64,000 bases of DNA from Onchidella celtica. Taxonomy: Eukaryota; Mollusca; Gastropoda; Systellommatophora; Onchidiidae. The stretch lies in NCBI GenBank assembly GCA_963931925.1, contig OZ007571.1, positions 57,619,478-57,683,477 on the forward strand. The letters are read 5' to 3'. The notes beneath the pieces are model-generated. The model was not told the origin of the DNA and did no database searches. It saw nothing but the letters and a program-made list of their open reading frames with translations. This document shows positions 37,030 to 48,965 of the stretch, in pieces. The position numbers and the translations under genes are program-made. Each line of letters starts with the position of its first letter. Position 1 is the stretch's first letter.

Positions 37030-38370
37030 ATATTATAATGTAGATCACACCATTTTTGGAGGTGTATTGTGCCCCTTTTTTCTTTTTAGCGGTTCATCGT
37101 TATGTTCTTTACTTGATGTTTATTCAGTGGTTGTACGCGAGTAGCTGTGAAACAATTCCTGCCTCTGTCTTTCGTCTTAACCTCTATTACCACCCTACCG
37201 TTTAGGCAGGGGAACTGAACATTTTCAGTAAGGATGAAGACGAATGATTATTACATGCTCTGTTCTGTGGTCAAAATGTAAACTTTAAAATGTGAATAAT
37301 GTCATTGAGTGTAAAAAAAAAAAAGAAAAAAAATGATAAAAATTAGATGTTTCTTGTAATTCAAAACCCCTTTATGTCCTCGTCCTCTTTTTTTTTGTTT
37401 TGTTTATTCATCTCTCTTCTTCGTCTGTTTTTAATTCATCCTTTTACATTATTTACAGGTATCATATTTCTGTTCGGCCGTGTTACGGGAGAAGACAAAA
37501 CTGCTTCAATAAATTATAATTATTATGGCCAAATTCACATTGCAACTAGGCTCTATCTTTCTAGTAATTCTACATGGGTTATCATTTTGTACGGCTCGGT
37601 TTCTTACGGACATCACAAAGAGGAAATTGTACAAAGAATGAAGCAAAGGGCAATGCAAAATGTTGGTTTTTTTTTTTCGTCTCTTATAACATTTTGTTTG
37701 GGTCCATGGGTTCTTTTTCCATACTATGTCGACAATGTGCTATTGTTTCCGGGTCCTGTGTGCACATTTCTGGGACAAACATAGCCTGCCGACATCAAGG
37801 ACTTTGTACATTTAGATAGCTCGTTCTTTCGGCGCACTATTTATAGAACTTTTTACACAGTCTTTTATTTTTGATTTTTACAATTTCCTGCAACTTTTTG
37901 TGTCCTTAAAACATCAAAACTGTTGACGCTATCTCATTCTCGTTTTATCTGATCGTTGTTTGTTCATTGAGGCCGAAAATAACAGCAACGATATTTTTTA
38001 GCCTTTCAAATATCAAAATTGAGGGCGTTCGTGGCGACGGTTGTTCAATGGAAGATGCTAAAGCTGATCAGGTCGCTGTACCTGAATACATTGGAGAAAG
38101 TAACAACAACATTAAATCTGGATACACTCTAGTTTAAATGGCTTGAATAAAATGTTCGGAGTACACTTTGCTTTCTTTGTTTTAGTCGAGGTTTACATCC
38201 CTTTTTAGCACGGTAAGACTAAGAAAAAGACGAGACATGGGTTTCTCTCTCGTCACCAAATTCGTGTTAATTCGGGTTTGTCTAGAATCTTCTCTGCCAC
38301 ACCTGCAAAGCCGTTTTTTTTTCTATCTAAGCGCTGATTTTTTTTTTAGTTATGAACGAAGACGAGCTTA
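37030..38370. other. Unassigned sequence
   Basis: No supportable gene. An open frame at 37347-37784 is T-rich and hydrophobic by composition only. Confidence 0.5.
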
Positions 38371-38374
38371 AGAG

Positions 38375-38468
38375 CACACACACACACACACACACATACA
38401 CCCACACCCACACACACACATACACCCACACCCACACACACACACACACACACACATACACACACACC
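38375..38468 (+). repeat. (CA)n microsatellite
   Basis: Interrupted CA tract with CACACC and CATACA variants. Confidence 0.95.
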
Positions 38469-38479
38469 TATCTAGAGCA

Positions 38480-38637
38480 CATATGAATACTTGGTTTTTA
38501 GAATGCTGTGAACAAACAATGATATAATGTAAAAATGAGATGAGAAATATTATTCACTTTGGAAGCCGCCAATGCAGGATTCGAACCTAAGACGTCTCGC
38601 AACCGGGTTGAGCGCTCTGAGCATTGTGTCGCTGTGC
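38480..38637 (-). mobile_element. Possible second tRNA-derived SINE family
   Basis: On the minus strand it has a B-box-like GGTTCGAATCC near 38575-38585 and an upstream CAGAGCGCTCAACCCGG block, followed by an AT-rich body ending near CCAAGTATTCATATG. The body end recurs at 40660-40706. The A box is uncertain. Confidence 0.5.
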
Positions 38638-38639
38638 AT

Positions 38640-38962
38640 GGAGCGAAGAAGAGAAAGAGGTACATCTGGTAGAGCTGACGGTGCCTTATGAAGACAATAT
38701 CAAGGCAGCACACGAGAGGAAGGAGAACCGCTACGAAGCTCTTGTCGAAGAGTGCGCGGAGGCGGGATGGAAGGTATCGCATTTCCCAGTCGAGGTCGGG
38801 TGTAGAGGCTTCATTGCAGACAGCGTCAGCAGGTGGATGAGAGTGGCTGGACTTGGCCCAAAGAAAGGAAATGCCATGAGGAAAGATCTACAAAAGACCG
38901 TAGAAAGAGCAAGCCATTGGATCTGGTTGAAGAGAGAGGATACCACCTGGAATGAGTCCTGA
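38640..38962 (+). pseudogene. Retrotransposon C-terminal domain (ELTVPYED / PVEVGCRGF type)
   Basis: The frame ending at 38962 contains HLVELTVPYEDNIKAAHERK, then HFPVEVGCRGFIADSV, a GLGPKKGNAMRKDL helix and RASHWIWLKRED. I recognise this order from the C-terminal part of large retrotransposon ORFs in fish and invertebrates, downstream of the reverse transcriptase. The acidic residues in the first two motifs suggest an endonuclease-like fold (inference). The polymerase is missing; the fragment starts abruptly at about 38640, where the SINE-like sequence ends. It is followed by a 3' untranslated stretch to about 39140. Confidence 0.65.
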
Positions 38963-39280
38963 CGGTTGACAGTAGAGGCACACAGTCGAACTGGCAAGGA
39001 GACCTCACGTCAGTGAGGGGGCTCGGTGCGTCATTAAAATAGCTGTAGAGAGGTAGAGCCCGAAACAGCGATGCATTCTCTCCTGATGATCTCCACGCCA
39101 GAATCCGGTCTGCGGAGCATTCGGCTGTCAGCAGCTCAGGGGGCTGTTTTCAAACTACTTTCCCCAGTTAAAAATGATATATCTGGTTAATATCACGACC
39201 TTCTTTATTGAAGTATATTTACCAGCACTAAAGTATATTATTGTAATAACTACCTGTAATGCATATACTACCCTATAAAT

Positions 39281-39425
39281 AACAACAACAATAACAACAG
39301 CCACAACAACAACAAACAATAGCAAAACAAAACAAGAGACAAACGAAAACAACCAGAAGACAACAGCAGCAACCAAAATCAACGCACAAAAGAAAAACAA
39401 CAACAAAACAAACACACACACAATA
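39281..39425 (+). repeat. AAC/CAA-rich low-complexity tract
   Basis: An irregular run of AACAACA, AACAAAC and ACACAC motifs about 140 bases long. Confidence 0.9.
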
Positions 39426-39429
39426 AATT

Positions 39430-41285
39430 GGCGCCCTATGTTTATTATCTCCTGCAACAAATCAAGGCGACGGATTTCCTTCGTTTTGAGTGAGCGATAA
39501 ACAAACCCTGAACCAGCGGATTACTTGTACCATAGTGTAAACTTTTCAAAGTCGGAACTGCACAGATACTTCAGCCGGACATACCAAAAATTGTCAGCCA
39601 AAAAAGGTGTCAAACCTCAGGACAAAACACTAAAACCTTTTGAATAGTAGCAAATAAATGTTTCAGTTTTGAACTGTTGTGTTCTTTCAACTATGTTTTT
39701 ATTGCTGTTGCAAAATACGAAAATACTGTCCTTAATTTTTTTTTGATCAAACTATTTTATTAGTTTGTATTCATGAATGCTGCTAAAACATTCGTATACA
39801 TATTGTATGTGCATACTAAGCAAGAAAATATCCTGCAGTAAATTTTATTCAATGACTTCAATCAGTTGTACTGTGTGCAAGTATTTGCCGTGTGTGGCCC
39901 CCATGATGACATAATGTGACCCATGTGGCCCTTCGGGAACTTTCAGTTTGACATACCTGGTGTAAACAGAGGTACTAATATACAAATAACCATGTAAAAA
40001 CATCCGGGTCACTCCACAAGTAAACACGTATTTTGCCTTTGTTTCAGCTTTCTTCCCAGTCGGCGCTCTGTTTGGTGAAAGCCGTTACCATGGTTACGCT
40101 GTCGCAGTCTTGTGTTTATTAAATTCACAGTAATCTCCTATTGTTTCCTGGCGGCCTCGCCGAGGTATGTCAGCGGTCTGTCCCTTGTAAATCTATCCGA
40201 TATTTCGTCTGGTAGCGGCTACGGATTCCTGCGGCGGCTTCAGCAAATTAATCACGTTCATCTATTTGTCTTCTTTCCGTTCTCTTCTTCAGTTCCCCTG
40301 TCTATGGTAATGTCTGCTTTATTTGCCTCTTGGGTATTGAATTGTGTCTCTTTTGTTTACTTCTCTTCATGTTCTGTTTACTTGAGTACATATCTTTTTT
40401 TTTTGTTGTTGTTCTTCTTCTTCTCCTATACTTCCTCCATCTCTCCATGTTTCGTCTTGATCGTCGTCTCTACCGTTTCTTTTCTTTCTCTTATTTCATG
40501 TTCTCTAGAATGTACTCTGAGATATTTACATAAAAATTGTGCTGTAAATATTCACATTTTGAGGCCATCGTTTTTTTTTTTTTTTCGTTTCTTATAAATG
40601 CTGTTTTCTTTTTGAAGCTAAGACAAGTCTAAATGCAGACATTCTTATCTGAAGAACTTATGAATACTTCATTTTTCAGAGTGCTGGGAACAATTCAATT
40701 ATATTGAGTGCAGTTCACAAGGAGCTAGTTATAACTTAACAATCATTCGATCCACTTCTACACTTCAAACTTTCCTGTTGTAAGATCGTCCCTGTTAAGT
40801 CACATTTTCTTACTCTGCAAAGCCACAGTTTCTCACCAAGTAGTTCGAGAAACCTACCAATGGCAGCTTCGATTACACTTTTAGTGAATGCTATCCCAAG
40901 TAACCCGACAACCGAGACAATGTTTAAAAAAAAAAAAAGATATTCTACCTTGTTATTGAATTACTCATCACATTAGACTTTACTGTTTAATTTACATGTC
41001 TTGAAAACAAATGCCCCGTCAAGGAAACAATCAAATGGACAGACAACTGATTAATATCATGTTGTTTTTATTCTTTCATCCAGAACCCACAATGTTTCAT
41101 CATGTTCGATAAAGTATTACACTTTTTCACTGACATATTACTTTCCCTATTCGACGCACACCGGCCAGTGTACTAAGTCTGATGCGTTAAACAATCAGCT
41201 ATGTTATTTTCTGTTCTGTCATGGTTTTGCAAAAACATTCCTCTAAATTGCTGACAGCCATTCAAGATATAGGGATCTGTATCAT
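39430..41285. other. Unassigned sequence
   Basis: No supportable gene. A T-rich frame at 40112-40597 is compositional. A ~45-base fragment at 40660-40706 matches the SINE-like body at 38480. Confidence 0.45.
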
Positions 41286-41287
41286 AA

Positions 41288-41590
41288 GGATGGTTATTGA
41301 TGAGCGTTAGATATCATCTTCATCATCAGTTGCCCTGTTTGTCTGGAACAGACATTGGTGATCATGGCTTTCCACTCGGATCCGTTTCAGCCAGCCTCAA
41401 GAAGGAGTTCTTGTTGTGATATATTTGTTGTCCATGTGTTAAGACTTTCAGTGAAAGTTTTTCTCTACCTCTGCTTTTCCTGTCTTCGATCTTCCCTGTG
41501 ACTGCTAGATGTTCGAGGCTGCTGAGGCGACAGAATGATGTGCCATAGAAATTTCAGTTGCCTCAACTTGAGAGACTCTAATCTGAAAAG
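41288..41590 (-). pseudogene. Non-LTR retrotransposon C-terminal fragment, family E, frameshifted
   Basis: Minus-strand frames read SLEHLAVTGKIEDRKSRGR, then after a frameshift RKTFTESLNTWTTNISQQEL, then NGSEWKAMITNV. This is the widely shared end of endonuclease/reverse-transcriptase LINEs (LEHL..TGKI.G.RSRGRQR..F..SL..W, then W+.MI.NV). At least one frameshift and two stops are present. Confidence 0.7.
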
Positions 41591-41599
41591 ATCATTAAT

Positions 41600-43660
41600 T
41601 AAAACAATAAGACAGAGGCAACTGAATTTTATTTAGATATGGTAATGTTTAAAACAATGCATATTAAATGGCTGAGATGCCAATTCTTAGAGAAAGCAAG
41701 AGACCTCAAATATCTAAGGCCCATAGTGCGCCTAGAGAAGGCTGTTTTGTCTCGGCTTTGTGGACTATGTGCACTGGTGAGACAAAAACAGCCTGTCTCG
41801 CTAGTTGATTCAAAAAGAGTTTAAGTCCTGGTCCAAACCGACGCCAAACAGACCGACTCCGTGCCGTACGCCTCGAGCTTGACTCGGAGAGCTTCTTCAA
41901 TCGTTGATTTTTTTTCTATTTTAAGGAAAACACGACGTGTCGATATCTCCCTTTATTCAATTATTCATGACTGATCCTGATTAAATCAGTATCTGCCCTA
42001 CTGAAGGGTACCTCTTTGTCCTCTGAGATAATGAGTTTTGGTAATAATAATGTTATCAGGGCAGGGATGATTTGATTGATAACTGGCACGGGAAAAAGGA
42101 AGACGATGGTTGTCTTGGCATTTTTGCTGCCATCTTTTTTTCATCCGTTTCCGAGAAATATCATGCGGAAAGTGCTTCTCAGAAATGGATGAAATAAGAT
42201 ATTTAAACTCATTGGACGAAATTTTGATATTCTGTAGTGTAAAGGATACCTCGATTTCTCCGTCTATTCTACATATTTACCGGAAATGATTGTGTTATGT
42301 CAAACTATGTCAAATGCTTTAACACTTTCATAGAATGACACATGCTCGTCTTTCCAGCTGAGTTATAATTTTGAACGACAAATAGTTTCTTTTGAATATC
42401 ACAAAAAGGAAATTGAACAAAGCTTGGAGACACGTTTGTGTGTGTGTGTGTGTGTCTAGTCTCTTGTAAAGCTTTCTTTTTAACTGTTACGGTGTTTTTT
42501 CATGAAATGGCAGCAGGGGTGTAATCTGCTTGGCTTAGGACAATTTATCTATGTAATTGGGAGTTTGCGTTCAGCTAGGTAAGTAGAAGTTCTCTTAACT
42601 GTTGGAAATGGGAGGCTATGACTGTAAATAACTGATAACAGTGTAATACACTGTGTCGATTCCTACTCAGAATTGGAGAAGACAACAACAACAACAACAA
42701 CAGCAAACACTACACTTGATACAAGTATTGTTATTTTAGGGTATACTAAATCAGAAATCTCAATATAGCTTTTTAATCGGCACGGATCACCATATTTTTA
42801 AAATTTTTTTCGTGTATGCAAAAACTCAAGGAAATAAGTTCTACTACGTAGAAAGATCAACAAACATAAATTCTAGCCACGGAAAGAAGAAAATGGGAAA
42901 AACTTTAGCGGGAAATTTCATTTGCTGTCTCGACCACATAAATTACGTGAAACGACCGCGAGCCGGGCGTTGATGAGAAAGGGAAAGAGCCAAACCTTAT
43001 TTACTACTTGACTTAATGTTTCTATTTTGGCCATCCCGGCAGTGAGAAAAGAAAGAAAGAAAATGCGTCAACTGGTTGTTATTCAGGAAACCGATTTGTT
43101 TTCCTATTGGCAGTCGTGAGAAAATTTGTACAATGCCTGTGGGAGTGAGTATGTGTGTATGTTGCGTGAGTGCATGTATGTGCGTGAGTGATGTGATAAA
43201 GATTCCAATAGCATCGTCTAACTGCCCCTGCTTGCGGTTGCACTCGGCTCGCTATGGTAATGGCAGTCTGATACTTCATTCTCTGCCGGTCTGGCGTGTC
43301 ACAGTGTTTCCCTGGCCAAGTGCACTTGATGCATGCGATAACCTTTGTGAAACCAGCAGATTTCTGTTTTCGGACACAGAGATTGTGTTTGACCTTATAG
43401 CACGATGTTTACGCTAAGTGTTAAATTACTTTGCGCAGAAAAATGTAGTTTGCATTCTCAAAGCTGGTAATGTAGTGCCCTGAGTCAAATATGTTTTTTG
43501 CGTCGGTTTTGACTCAGACATTGAACTTCCTTTGGATCAACTCGCGAGAAAGACGTATTTCAGTCTCACTGTTATTGTGCGAGGTCCCGTTTGGATTCGT
43601 AATACACGAAATCGAGGAAAAAGAATTTGAATAATTGCGTTTTTGTCCTAAGGCAATATT
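41600..43660. other. Unassigned sequence
   Basis: No supportable gene. Short GT tract at 42438-42454 and AAC tract at 42681-42702. This could include upstream exons or introns of the membrane-protein gene, but I found no convincing exon. Confidence 0.4.
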
Positions 43661-43662
43661 TA

Positions 43663-43957
43663 GGGGGTCAAGGTGGTCTAGAGGCAATGTGCTCGCCTCT
43701 CATGCCAAGGGTCCCGGGTTCAAACCCGGCCTATGCAGGCATGTTGGAAGCTTAGGATTTTTCTCACATACTCGTGTCCCTGATCCTATGGGGAGAGGGG
43801 AGGGGGTGTAGGATTGAGTAGCTAGATTTCTCGGATAAGGACGAAAAAATTCGGAGGGCCCGTGTGCACGTTCCGCACGTTAAAGATACCTTGGCAGTTG
43901 GAAATCGAAAAGAGCGGGCCGAACAGACCGCTGCCGGGGCAAAATAAAAATAAAATC
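43663..43957 (+). mobile_element. tRNA-derived SINE, copy 1
   Basis: The head starts GGGGGTCAAGGTGGTCTAGA with an A-box-like TGGTCTAGAGG at 43674-43684 and a perfect B box GGTTCAAACCC at 43717-43727. The body has GGATAAGGACGAAAAA, CGGAGGGCCCGTGTGCACGT and TTAAAGATACCTTGGCAGTT, ending GACCGCTGCCGGGGCAAAAT with an AT-rich tail. About 295 bp. The head is a degenerate tRNA, not a functional tRNA gene. Confidence 0.9.
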
Positions 43958-44240
43958 CGTTCCGTTCCGCTCCTCACCGCCATAGAAGCAAAGAGTGTTT
44001 ATTCACTTTTTCATTCGATATTTTCCGTAAATTAGCGGGGCGGACGCTATGGACTAGACCAGTAAGACTTGTAACAGATTCCACAGTTTTAGACTAGGCA
44101 AACCAGCAACGGGAAGATGGACAGGCAGACAGGCGAAGATCGAATTGATCATCAAAGTATTTGTCACGCAGAAGAGTGGAAAATACGTTGCTATCGCCAT
44201 AAAGCTGGTGGCATTCTGAGTTAAGTGCACCACTAGTTTA

Positions 44241-44540
44241 GGGGGACGAGTTGGTGTAGAGGCAAGGTGCTCGCCTCTCTGTCGAAGATACCGGGTTCGA
44301 TCCCAGGTCGATGCAAGCGTGTTGGTTGGTTTTTTGTTTTTTTTTGTGTGTGGGGGAGGGGGGAATTCCTATCACTGGTCCTATGGTAGACAGGAACGAT
44401 CACCTGGTCTTCTTGGATAAGGACGAAAAACTCGGAGGGTCCGTGTGCACGTTGTGCGTGTTAAAGATACCTTGGCAGTTGAATGAAAGTCGAGGAGAGC
44501 ACGCCGAACAAGGCCACTGCCCGGGCAGAATTCTAAAAAA
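44241..44540 (+). mobile_element. tRNA-derived SINE, copy 2
   Basis: Same order as copy 1: GGGGGACGAGTTGGTGTAGA head, B box GGTTCGATCCC near 44294, body GGATAAGGACGAAAAACTCG and TTAAAGATACCTTGGCAGTT, end CACTGCCCGGGCAGAA. It lies about 190 bases upstream of a coding exon, inside an intron or upstream region of that gene. Confidence 0.9.
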
Positions 44541-44731
44541 CTCATCCGTACCACACAAAACACACAGGAACAAGAAAAATAAAAACAAGAAATGTGAGGC
44601 GTAAATGCCTAGGGCAGCGAAACCTCCTGACATAAAGCCCTAAACACGCGACACCAGCTTGAGTTCTACCTACTCATATGAAGACATGTACAAGTGTGTC
44701 AATGTGTCTTATTATGTGTCTTCCTCTACAG

Positions 44732-44963
44732 AACCGCCTTGGACGTCCATGGAAAGCTCAATATCCGTCTCCACCAGCCGGCAGATCAAAACGATACATG
44801 GGTAGGATATATAGAGGACCCTCGACGGGCCAGCGACGATGACATCGGAGCTCTGTACTACGTTGTCGCTGTGATCTTCATCTACGGCCTGTCCATCGTC
44901 ATGATGATAGCTTCTCATATTAGGAAGAATAAACAAGATAACCAACTGAGGACCTATCTTAAG
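44732..44963 (+). CDS. Membrane protein gene, exon a (extracellular end and transmembrane segment)
   Basis: This is the first of four recognisable exons of one gene. The acceptor is TCTTCCTCTACAG (AG at 44730-44731). The exon's first base completes a codon begun in an unseen upstream exon. The donor is AAG|GTAAAG at 44964, phase 0. It encodes 77 full codons: an extracellular stretch with an N-glycosylation sequon (NDTW, residue 20), an acidic SDDDIG, a single hydrophobic span ALYYVVAVIFIYGLSIVMMI (about residues 40-59), then a basic stop-transfer SHIRKNK. The layout (short glycosylated ectodomain, one membrane span with YGL near the middle, basic juxtamembrane HIRKNK) resembles KCNE-type potassium-channel beta subunits. 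That is a resemblance, not a proven assignment. Read-through past the donor stays open to 45146. Confidence 0.82.
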
Positions 44964-45196
44964 GTAAAGAAGTTAGATGTAATGTGTTTCGTATCCGGTA
45001 TGTTCAAGAGATCAGGACTGGAGAAGATACAAGACGAAATGATAAGTAAAAACGAGCTTGAAACAAAAGGAAAAAAAAAGAAAAAGAAGAGGGAGATGAA
45101 CAAGTGGAAGAATCACCGCCACCATCAACAGAACAAGTTGATGTAAATAACCAGACAGACAGACAAACAGACAAATAGATCGACGGGCAGACAGAC

Positions 45197-45625
<429 letters not shown>

Positions 45626-45982
45626 GATATCCCAAATTTCACAACCATACTGTATGTATAAATATTAAATGGGAGATTACTTCCTTTGCTGCGGAAGGAG
45701 AGAAAGCTAAATGTGGAGTTGTGGTATAGAAATTATTATTTTTTTCTTTTATGCACGTGTAGTTCGGTACTCATAATATATTTACGTAAAGGACTTCGGG
45801 GATTTTAATTTTTCTTAGAGAACAAAGTCGCAAACCAATCGTTTACTTCATTGATTCACTGAGGTATAAGATGAAATAAAAGTCCTGCGCGTGTTTGATA
45901 GGTATTATAATATAACTGAGGCCCACGGCTTCTCGTGAAGTGTCTTATGTAAGGCATTATATAACTTGCATAATTTCTTCAG

Positions 45983-46352
45983 GAAATGGCCAAATTACGA
46001 AAGGATGACCGCCGAGAGCAAGTACTGAGCAAAATGACAGATCTTGCCAATCGCCGTCAGTTGCAAGAAACCAAACAGAAAATGCAGGAAAAATTGAAAG
46101 ATACAGCAGTGGACAGCGAGACGGAGGGAGAAGTGTGTCGACCACTCATGAAGAAGGAGGGCAACGAAGACAATTCAGATTCAGTGTTTCTCCCACCCGA
46201 CTACTGTATCCCACCCGGCCTTCAGAAAAGCCCACAGCTGGGTGGGGACAGACAGAGTGAAAATAGTTTCTATCGGAATGCCAGTGTCAGCAGTAAAACT
46301 TCACTCCGTAACAACAGCATTGGATCTAACGCCTGCAGTAACGTGCCTTCAG
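45983..46352 (+). CDS. Membrane protein gene, exon b (juxtamembrane helix and cytoplasmic tail)
   Basis: The acceptor is TAATTTCTTCAG (AG at 45981-45982), phase 0, joining TYLK to EMAKLRKDDR. The donor is TCAG|GTAGGT at 46353, leaving one base (phase 1). The 123 codons give a long charged segment (EMAKLRKDDRREQVLSKM, then a QETKQKMQEKLK stretch) predicted as amphipathic helix or coiled coil. An acidic region with DSETEGE and a Ser/Asn-rich stretch ending SNVPS follow. The 1019-base intron before it holds the GATA array. No known domain is recognised; the position directly after the membrane span means it is cytoplasmic if the protein is type I. Confidence 0.82.
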
Positions 46353-46674
46353 GTAGGTGTTTGGGGGAAACAGTTTATCACTGCCGGAAACATGGAACTA
46401 ACTTCAGTGTGAGAAAAGAAAGGCACTACCATATCAAATAAGGTATTAATATAATACTTAAATATAATAATAATGTAATAATCAATACGGTAATAATCAA
46501 AATCTGGTTTTAGAAATGGGTGTATGTTGCTATAGAAACAGTAAGGAAATGTTACATGAAATCAGGAAAGAAATTCCCCTTTTCCCCTTTTCATTAGCAA
46601 TTCTTTATTGATGTTCTTGTAGCCTTTCATTTTGGTTCCAGAGAGTATGTGTCTATAGAGAGATTTCACTATTG

Positions 46675-46765
46675 GTCGATTTGCACTGCAAGATACGGCA
46701 GGCGCCGCGAAACATTGATAGCATGGAGCGGAAAGTAGGTCGATGCAGTAAACAATACCTGTTTG
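46675..46765. repeat. Dispersed repeat fragment in an intron
   Basis: Partner of 30500-30620 (GATTTGCACTGCAAG, CAGGCGCCGCGAAAC, CAGTAAACAATA). Confidence 0.5.
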
Positions 46766-46971
46766 TGTATTTTCACAGGGCTAACGAGCTTACAAACAGC
46801 TCTAAATAGTTTCAATCAGCCCAAAAAATATGAACAAGCCACATTAAACAGATATTATGCACACTATCTTTGGTGAAGACGGTCTCTTTCAATTCTTGTT
46901 TGCCACAGCGTCCTAGTTTCTCGATTTGGCGGAAATGAGATCTCTTTAGTTTATACTCTCTGTTGGTTCTA

Positions 46972-47420
46972 ACTTGAGGCTTTGCAGCATACAGCCTTTT
47001 CTCATTTTTGCCACGTTTTAATTTTGTTCCAAGCCAGGGCTGGATTAACCGTTAACCAAAATAAGCACCTGCTTAGGACATCAAGGAAATGGGGGGGGGG
47101 GGGGCACCACAGAAAATTTTCATTGCCAGATTTACCATGGACTGTATTGTGCAAAACTGCAAACGGCGCAGCTGAACCAAGGTCCACAAAAAAAAAGGCT
47201 CCCCACAATAAATGAAAAAAAATTAAAATATTGGCTGGCGTATGAGACTCGTGTTTTGTTTTTTTTGTTATTGTTTTTTAAAATCTTAAATGTATCATAT
47301 ATTTTGAATAACATAGTATATGGAGGCGCCAGAATCATTTAAGTGCTTAGTGCCTCTAAAGGCCTTGATCCGGCCCTTTTCCAACCCCAGTTGTGACCCC
47401 ACAGATTTTCTGTGGTTGTT
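46972..47420 (+). mobile_element. Hairpin element copy 3, split by a hAT-like MITE
   Basis: The left part 46972-47026 carries AGGCTTTGCAGCATACAGCC, CTTTTCTCATTTTTGCCACG and TTTTAATTTTGTTCC. The right part 47387-47420 carries GTTGTGACCCCACAGATTTT and CTGTGGTTGTTT. Together these match one arm plus the tail of the copy at 11737-11867. They are separated by the insertion at 47035-47378. The other hairpin arm is not recognisable. Confidence 0.7.
47027..47386 (-). mobile_element. hAT-like MITE, copy 1 (with poly-G run)
   Basis: The element is 47035-47378, flanked by TTCCAAGC and TTCCAACC (7 of 8 identical). The left end CAGGGCTGGATTAACC and the reverse complement of the right end AAGGGCCGGATCAAGG match the CAGGGCCGGATTAAG ends of the copy at 59479, which is in the opposite orientation. 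The middle shares CATTGCCAGATTTACCAT and CAGCTGAACCA.GGTCCA. A G run occupies 47091-47104. It lies in an intron of the membrane-protein gene. Confidence 0.82.
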
Positions 47421-47930
47421 TGAAGTAGGCATTTAGTGCAAGTTTAAGGAAAACGTGTCCTTGTGACATAACACTTGGACCATCGTATCTTTATTCAATA
47501 AGAAAGTAGTGTAAACGTTGGTGAGAGGGTAAATAACACACATCAGCTGAACATAGTACACTGTCTTTTACTTTGTCTCATTTTTAAATGGGAGGCCATG
47601 CAGTTTACAAAAGTCACTTTGCGGTTTTATTTTATTTTTAAATCATTACGCAGTGATTAACTGGGCCGTGTTTTAGAAATAATTATAATGGAACCACTGT
47701 TAGCAGTTTGCACATGAACTTTACGGAGGAAAAAAAAAACAAAAAAAGTAGATCTAGTCGTTAAAGATAATTCAGTGTCTGGGCTAGTTAGTTTTTCTCT
47801 CACAGGACATATTGATGAGTATTGTGTTTTCACTGATCGCAGCATTTTCGACATGCATACCAATTGCTTTTCTGTGTCATTCATGAAATGTCCGAGAATT
47901 ACAGCGAAAATAATTATGCTTCATCTTCAG

Positions 47931-48117
47931 ATTGTCAGTCTCCTTCCCTGTCCGACTTTCGCTTTTACACAGAGCGGGCTGGCCCGGGCAGGGTGCGGTC
48001 TCCCAGCTTTCAGGACTACCGAAAGTGGAGACGACCTGAAACCAGGTCCTGTAGTGTGCAAGATTACAGAGCTGTCCGAATACATGAAAGGCCTTCTCCG
48101 AGTCTCAGTGACCAGAG
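47931..48117 (+). CDS. Membrane protein gene, exon c (Ser/Pro/Arg repeat region)
   Basis: The acceptor is CTTCATCTTCAG (AG at 47929-47930). Its first two bases (AT) complete the codon begun by the G left from exon b, giving Asp. The donor is AG|GTACTT at 48118, phase 2. The 61 full codons contain SPSLSDFR, SPSFQDYR, CSVQDYR and SPSLSDQR: a short motif, [SC]-x(1,2)-[LFV]-x-[DE]-[FY]-R-like, repeated along an Arg- and Ser-rich cytoplasmic tail. An alternative acceptor at 47805 (TTTTTCTCTCACAG) is strong but would enter a different frame without this motif, so I prefer 47931. SP sites next to arginines look like kinase targets (inference). Confidence 0.75.
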
Positions 48118-48965
48118 GTACTTCTTTGCTCTAATGGCAGATTCATACTTTGTCAATTCGTATCTTTTGGTTTATATAATAGGGAAGAACCTTGTGAGAA
48201 AACTTTTTGCATATGAGCCAGTCGTCTGTACCTAAAGTCAAAGACCATTGACTAATTCTTCTAATAATGTTGAAAGCCATCCCATCAGTGTCAGTTTGTC
48301 ATGACTTTTCTGTAGAATGTAACTAATGTTCATATTATTAACGTAACTTAATATCAAAAGCAATTTGTTGTTGAGATGTAAATATAATTATTATTCAACA
48401 GATTTTGATTTGTTTCAGTTGGTAAATAAAATTTGCCATTTTCATTGTTCAGTGGGAACCGAGAAAATAGTTGTTATGCCTTGACTCTCAGTCGTAATTA
48501 AGCTGATGCAGTCCTGATTTTACTGGAACGATCATTTTATTAAGAAAAAATTATCTTTTTTGTTATCTTTCTAGAATAATTAATGATTGAAACTGTTACC
48601 ATTAGAACAACATGTAGCATTTATCTAGGCTCCCTTCCATTATCTTTTCAAGAGAGAAAACTGATTATTTGAAAAAAAAAAAGGAAAATCATTCGCTAAA
48701 TGTAAAATTTGATATTTTGATTCCGCACTGAATGAAATGTAAATGGGAACAATGTGAGTTGGAAAGAGTTATCCTAAACCGAATACTTTTATAAAGGATT
48801 GACAAAAGTAAGTTATCGAAAATGTTAGTTTTCTTCTTTATGTTCTTTGATAGTCAGTTCAGGTCAAAAAAGCACCTGACAATTAATTTGTCAATCTTTG
48901 AATCACTTACATTTCACTATAACCATCATGCTTCTCAAATCAAAAATGTTTTTGTTGATCATCAG

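Noticed and set aside
37347..37784. 145-codon hydrophobic frame that could be a membrane protein
   Set aside because: Hydrophobicity comes from T-rich DNA; no splice signals, family motif or repeat support.
38624..38640. Using the ATG at 38624 as the start of the 112-codon frame
   Set aside because: Those first codons lie in the adjoining SINE-like sequence; family similarity begins at about 38640, so the methionine is not a real start.
43663..43740. A free-standing tRNA gene (good A and B boxes)
   Set aside because: The tRNA-like head is followed by a body shared with three other loci and does not fold into a convincing cloverleaf end, so it is a SINE head.
47775..48134. Alternative exon starting at 47806 after a strong pyrimidine tract
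   Set aside because: It joins in phase but reads a different frame through exon c without the repeated Ser-Pro motif. The 47931 acceptor joins in phase and keeps the motif on both sides of the next intron.
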